The translations under genes were made by a program, and so were the position numbers. Positions 8,761-11,389 of a DNA stretch of 11,389 nt are shown here, in pieces (positions within the stretch are counted from its first letter, which is position 1; every line of letters starts with the position of its first letter). Origin of the DNA: Pleurotus ostreatus/Saccharomyces cerevisiae fusant (taxonomy: Eukaryota > Opisthokonta); contig JAMQCK010001154.1 of NCBI GenBank assembly GCA_024196135.1, positions 1 to 11,389 of the forward strand. Direction: 5' to 3'. A model generated the notes under the pieces. It was not told the DNA's origin and did not search any database. It was given only the letters and a program-made list of their open reading frames with translations.

Positions 8761-10175
8761 ATGCTTGGGCTTCCTACACAAGCGCGGCTCTCACCGAGTT
8801 CCCTGGACGACTTACTCAAATACAAGGCATTCATGCTGCAGGTCGGCCTGGAACTTGCTTTCTACGGTGCGTCCCACGACTTCGAGCCGTCCAAGACCGT
8901 GTTCATCTACTCAAAACTCGTCCAGGCGTACAGGCTGCCTTATTCGTACCTCTTGCCTGTGTATACGCGTGCGTTACCGTAATCCCAACGCGATCCTCTG
9001 CTGACACTTCGTAACTTATAGACGCCGCACGCGAAAGCTGGGACCTGCGGTGATCACTGTCATGCTCCTGTTTCTTTTGTCCACACTCTCTGCCGTGCTC
9101 GCCATCGTCTTCCGCGAGAATCAGTTCTTAATTGACAACTCGTCCACGCCCTTACAGCGCCAAAAGCGGGTCGCTGGGACCATCAGCCTGAGCATAGTGC
9201 TCTCGGTTTTCTATCGTGTTAACGTGCGTCTTGTCCGACTCATACGCGCGGAGGCGCTGAGATTCAATGGATGTTCGCTGATTTCCCGAAGACAGTATTT
9301 TGCCAGCGATATCGTCGTCGTGCATCGGGCTTGGGTACTATGGCCCAATAACCGGCTCGCGAGGTTCATCCTTGCGTCATGTCTGAGTGCAAGCTTATGT
9401 GCGCCCCTCCCTTTCTTGCCTCGCACTCTTGCTCACTTATTCGCGCTTGTAGTGGGCGTCATCATCGACTGTATACTGGTCATACGGTACGGCAAGAAAA
9501 GCGGACTCGCTCCTCCTGCAGCGGAAACGCTCGTGAAGACTGTCCCCGTACTCGTCACAAACCTCGCCACAACCTTCCTCGTGGGCGTCCGATTCTGGTG
9601 CGTGGCTTCAGTCATGCTGGTATTGGGTGCAAGAACTCTACGGTAGAGGATTTAATATAGGAATTACCAGCACAATATCAGAAGGTATCTTGGTCCCTTG
9701 ACGCAGCGGACGAGGGTGGAGAAGGTTTTCGTTCTTCTTATGGAATCGGGCTTCGCGTATTGCCTTGTTTGGGTGCGTTAGGCATCTCTCCCCGAGCGAG
9801 ACCACTTTTAAAGGGCTCGCCTCGCCTACTCAGGTCGCCGGCCTCGTTATCCAAGTTCTCAACGGAGGGGACGTCACGATCTCCACGTATGGTATCGTCG
9901 GGCAAGCCTACCCCTGCCTCTCGGTGCGTATCTACCTAGCTGTGTACAACACCGCATGCTAATTGGTACTTCGACCATAGGGCATATATCCGACCGCGGT
10001 CGTCCTCACGATCATCATGCAACGCGAGGAGATGCAATCCGTGCTTTTCAGTCCGCATTCGCTCAAGTTTGCCTCGAACTCTGCGGAGGACGAGCTTCAG
10101 CGAGAGGTGCCGCAAGCTCTTGACAATGACGGTCTTCAAGATGGAATCTCTCAACACCATATCGTCGTGACTTGA
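8761..10175 (+). CDS. Uncharacterised seven-helix membrane protein, complete
   Basis: Exons are 8761-8866, 8926-8968, 9022-9223, 9296-9398, 9453-9597, 9661-9772, 9834-9923 and 9981-10175, giving 331 residues. All introns are GT...AG and 53-72 bp. Hydrophobic segments lie at about 30-50, 60-80, 103-133, 140-162, 180-200, 222-246 and 256-280, so about seven membrane spans; the tail after 280 is polar. Landmarks are DIVVVHRAWVLWP (122-134), the TRVEKVFVLLMESGF block (217-231) and GIYPT (268-272), all common in the large, functionally unassigned families of multi-pass proteins of Agaricomycetes. The intron 9399-9452 was inferred because removing it gives a continuous span (ASLLGVIIDC) and it has a branch-like CTCAC. 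The start is the only ATG upstream of helix 1 other than Met25. Ligand and role are unknown. A truncated paralogue lies just downstream in inverted orientation. Confidence 0.85.
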
Positions 10176-10288
10176 GCTAAGGTTCCTTCGGTTCAGGCGA
10201 TTTGTGGCAGTACACAGTTGATAAATAAGTACGTTGCGAAGGCTATAATTTACACGTAGATTCTTCGTTATATATCCCCTCCTCGTTC

Positions 10289-11091
10289 TCACCTCGTGGA
10301 GCTGCCGTCGTCCTCGAGACGCTCACTGGACGCCGTGCCAATATACTGACTTGGCGTTGAGCCTGTACTTCGGAACTCCGCGCCATCGACTACGACCTCA
10401 CTGTGCGTCGGCATGCTCAGAGTCGTAGTTGCGCCCGCGCCCGTGCTCGTCGTCGAGCTCTCGAAGCGCCCTGTTGAGCTCTCGAAACGCAAAGACTGAA
10501 TTGGCTCCGACGCGTCCTGCCGCGCCGTGAACAGCGACTCCTCCGACCGCTGCATCGCCACGGCGAGGATGATGATGGTCGGGTAGATGCCCTTTATGAA
10601 GCATTGTGGTTAGACTTCGCCCATGATAGTGTCCGCGAAGGTGGACGCCATGTACTCACCGAGATACTGTGGTACGCCCGGCCGACAATGCTATAGAGCG
10701 CGAAGAAGGCCCCATCGCCGCCGAGGTATTGGACGGCGAGGGCGAAGGCCTGGGATCGTGTTGAGCAGGAGTTCAAAGAATGTACGCCGACTCGTAAGGA
10801 ATTGCAGGAGTATAAGAAGAAAGGGTTAAGGTGAGAGCTCCACAAAGTGAAGGGTACGCGTATAATCAAGGCTATCGGGAGGGTGTGACTCGAAGCCGCT
10901 TACCCAAAGGAAGCAATATATAAATCCCGACTCGACGAGTAGCACTAGGATCTTTTCCAACCTCGTCTTCCTCCCCAGCGGGTCGAGGTTGAACTTGATG
11001 TCGCAACGATAGCGCCTGGCAAGATTGAGTGAGTGTCTGCCTCGACATAGGCAAGGGTAGGGACGGCCATCATCCACACAAGCACCGGCGA
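10289..11091 (-). pseudogene. 5'-truncated paralogue of the neighbouring membrane protein
   Basis: Recognisable minus-strand exons are 11015-10904, 10749-10660 and 10591-10289 (stop TGA). The first two match exons 6 and 7 of the 8761-10175 gene in exact length (112 and 90 bp), phase and content: 19 of 37 residues agree in the 112-bp exon, including PL, TR, EK and ESGF. Both copies share the YSIV/YGIV and GIYPT landmarks. The last exon encodes a longer Ser/Thr-rich tail (about 100 codons) than its neighbour. Upstream, a stretch at about 11041-11091 in a different frame (SPVLVWMMAVPTLAYV) resembles helix 5, but only about 25 bp separate it from the next exon and no usable donor is seen. Helices 1-4 are absent, and a plus-strand gene starts at 11185. 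The intron 10750-10903 is unusually long at 154 bp. A short expressed product starting at an internal ATG cannot be excluded. Confidence 0.7.
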
Positions 11092-11128
11092 CCTCAGCAA
11101 GAAGACGCGCCTGCGGGCCCGTCGCACT

Positions 11129-11154
11129 CACTTTCCCCCTCTCTTCTCTTCTCT
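11129..11154 (+). promoter_or_regulatory. CT-rich tract upstream of the 11185 start
   Basis: A run of almost pure C and T ends about 30 bp before the ATG at 11185. Pyrimidine-rich tracts just upstream of transcription starts are a known feature of many fungal promoters, so this supports a real plus-strand gene beginning here. It may also mark the edge of the truncated membrane-protein copy. Confidence 0.4.
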
Positions 11155-11184
11155 AAAAAACTCTGCTTATATTACTACACCTTA

Positions 11185-11389
11185 ATGGCCCAACCGGAGG
11201 GTCTCGAGGGCGCGCCAACCGGCCTCGCAGCCTTCGGTTTCGGAGGAACGACTCCGCTGAACAAGGACGAACAAAAGGCCCTTGCCACCCTAGAGGAACA
11301 TGCAAAGGCTTCAACGTCGAGAAAGGAGACTATCAACCCCAACTCACCTCAGAGTTTGGCTTCGCTGATCAGAAACTTAAAGGCCCCAG
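11185..11389 (+). CDS. 5' end of an unrecognised gene, cut by the window end
   Basis: An ATG at 11185 opens a frame that stays open to the last base (68 codons). It begins MAQPEGLEGAPTGLAAFGFG and continues with a short charged segment (NKDEQKALATLEEHAK). I do not recognise the family. From about residue 42 the plus-one frame is also open and reads more protein-like (GFNVEKGDYQPQL, then SEFGFADQKL) than the original frame (ASTSRKETINP), so a one-base frame change near 11305-11312 or a coding error is possible. I saw no splice site that would explain it. There is no signal peptide or membrane segment in the visible part. Confidence 0.45.
   Translation, partial: MAQPEGLEGAPTGLAAFGFGGTTPLNKDEQKALATLEEHAKASTSRKETINPNSPQSLASLIRNLKAP

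Noticed and set aside
1..11389. tRNA, rRNA, CRISPR array, LTR retrotransposon genes
   Set aside because: No cloverleaf, rRNA signature, regularly spaced repeats, or reverse transcriptase or integrase motifs were seen on either strand.

Overview
The window reads as nuclear DNA of a basidiomycete fungus, most likely an Agaricomycete. Every gene is cut by many short introns (mostly 48-72 bp, GT...AG) and coding parts favour G/C in third positions. The gene families also fit: a RecQ-like helicase of the kind common in mushroom-forming fungi, a protein with the hallmarks of DUF6589, and a multi-pass membrane protein with the W-R-A-W-V-L-W signature common there. There is no sign of bacterial operons, tRNA, rRNA or CRISPR.

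Layout: (1) 344-1759, minus: an aldo/keto reductase in eight exons, complete, with the full catalytic tetrad. (2) 1760-2521: a divergent intergenic region with a TATA-like box for each neighbour, a GC-rich hairpin and a short upstream ORF. (3) 2522-5264, plus: a RecQ-like superfamily 2 helicase in five exons. (4) 5311-8060, minus: a DUF6589-type gene in four exons. It meets the helicase tail to tail with only 46 bp between stop codons, and one in-frame TGA (6966-6968) interrupts an otherwise intact frame. (5) 8061-8760: a divergent intergenic region with no convincing gene. (6) 8761-10175, plus: a complete membrane protein of about seven helices in eight exons. (7) 10289 to about 11091, minus: the 3' half of a paralogue of gene 6 in inverted orientation, with its 5' half missing. 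(8) 11185 to the window end, plus: the start of an unrecognised gene.

The helicase and the DUF6589 gene form the most interesting unit. The DUF6589 product shows three isolated acidic motifs (D-N-x-N, G-D-Q-L-T, Q-E-H-N) that could be an RNase H-like catalytic triad. Together with an adjacent DNA helicase, this raises the possibility of a two-gene mobile or DNA-processing module. That is inference: I found no terminal inverted repeats or target-site duplications by eye. The aldo/keto reductase looks like ordinary host metabolism, and the membrane-protein pair looks like local inverted duplication followed by decay of one copy.

All exon boundaries were derived by hand from splice signals, frame continuity and family resemblance; no alignment or database search was run.
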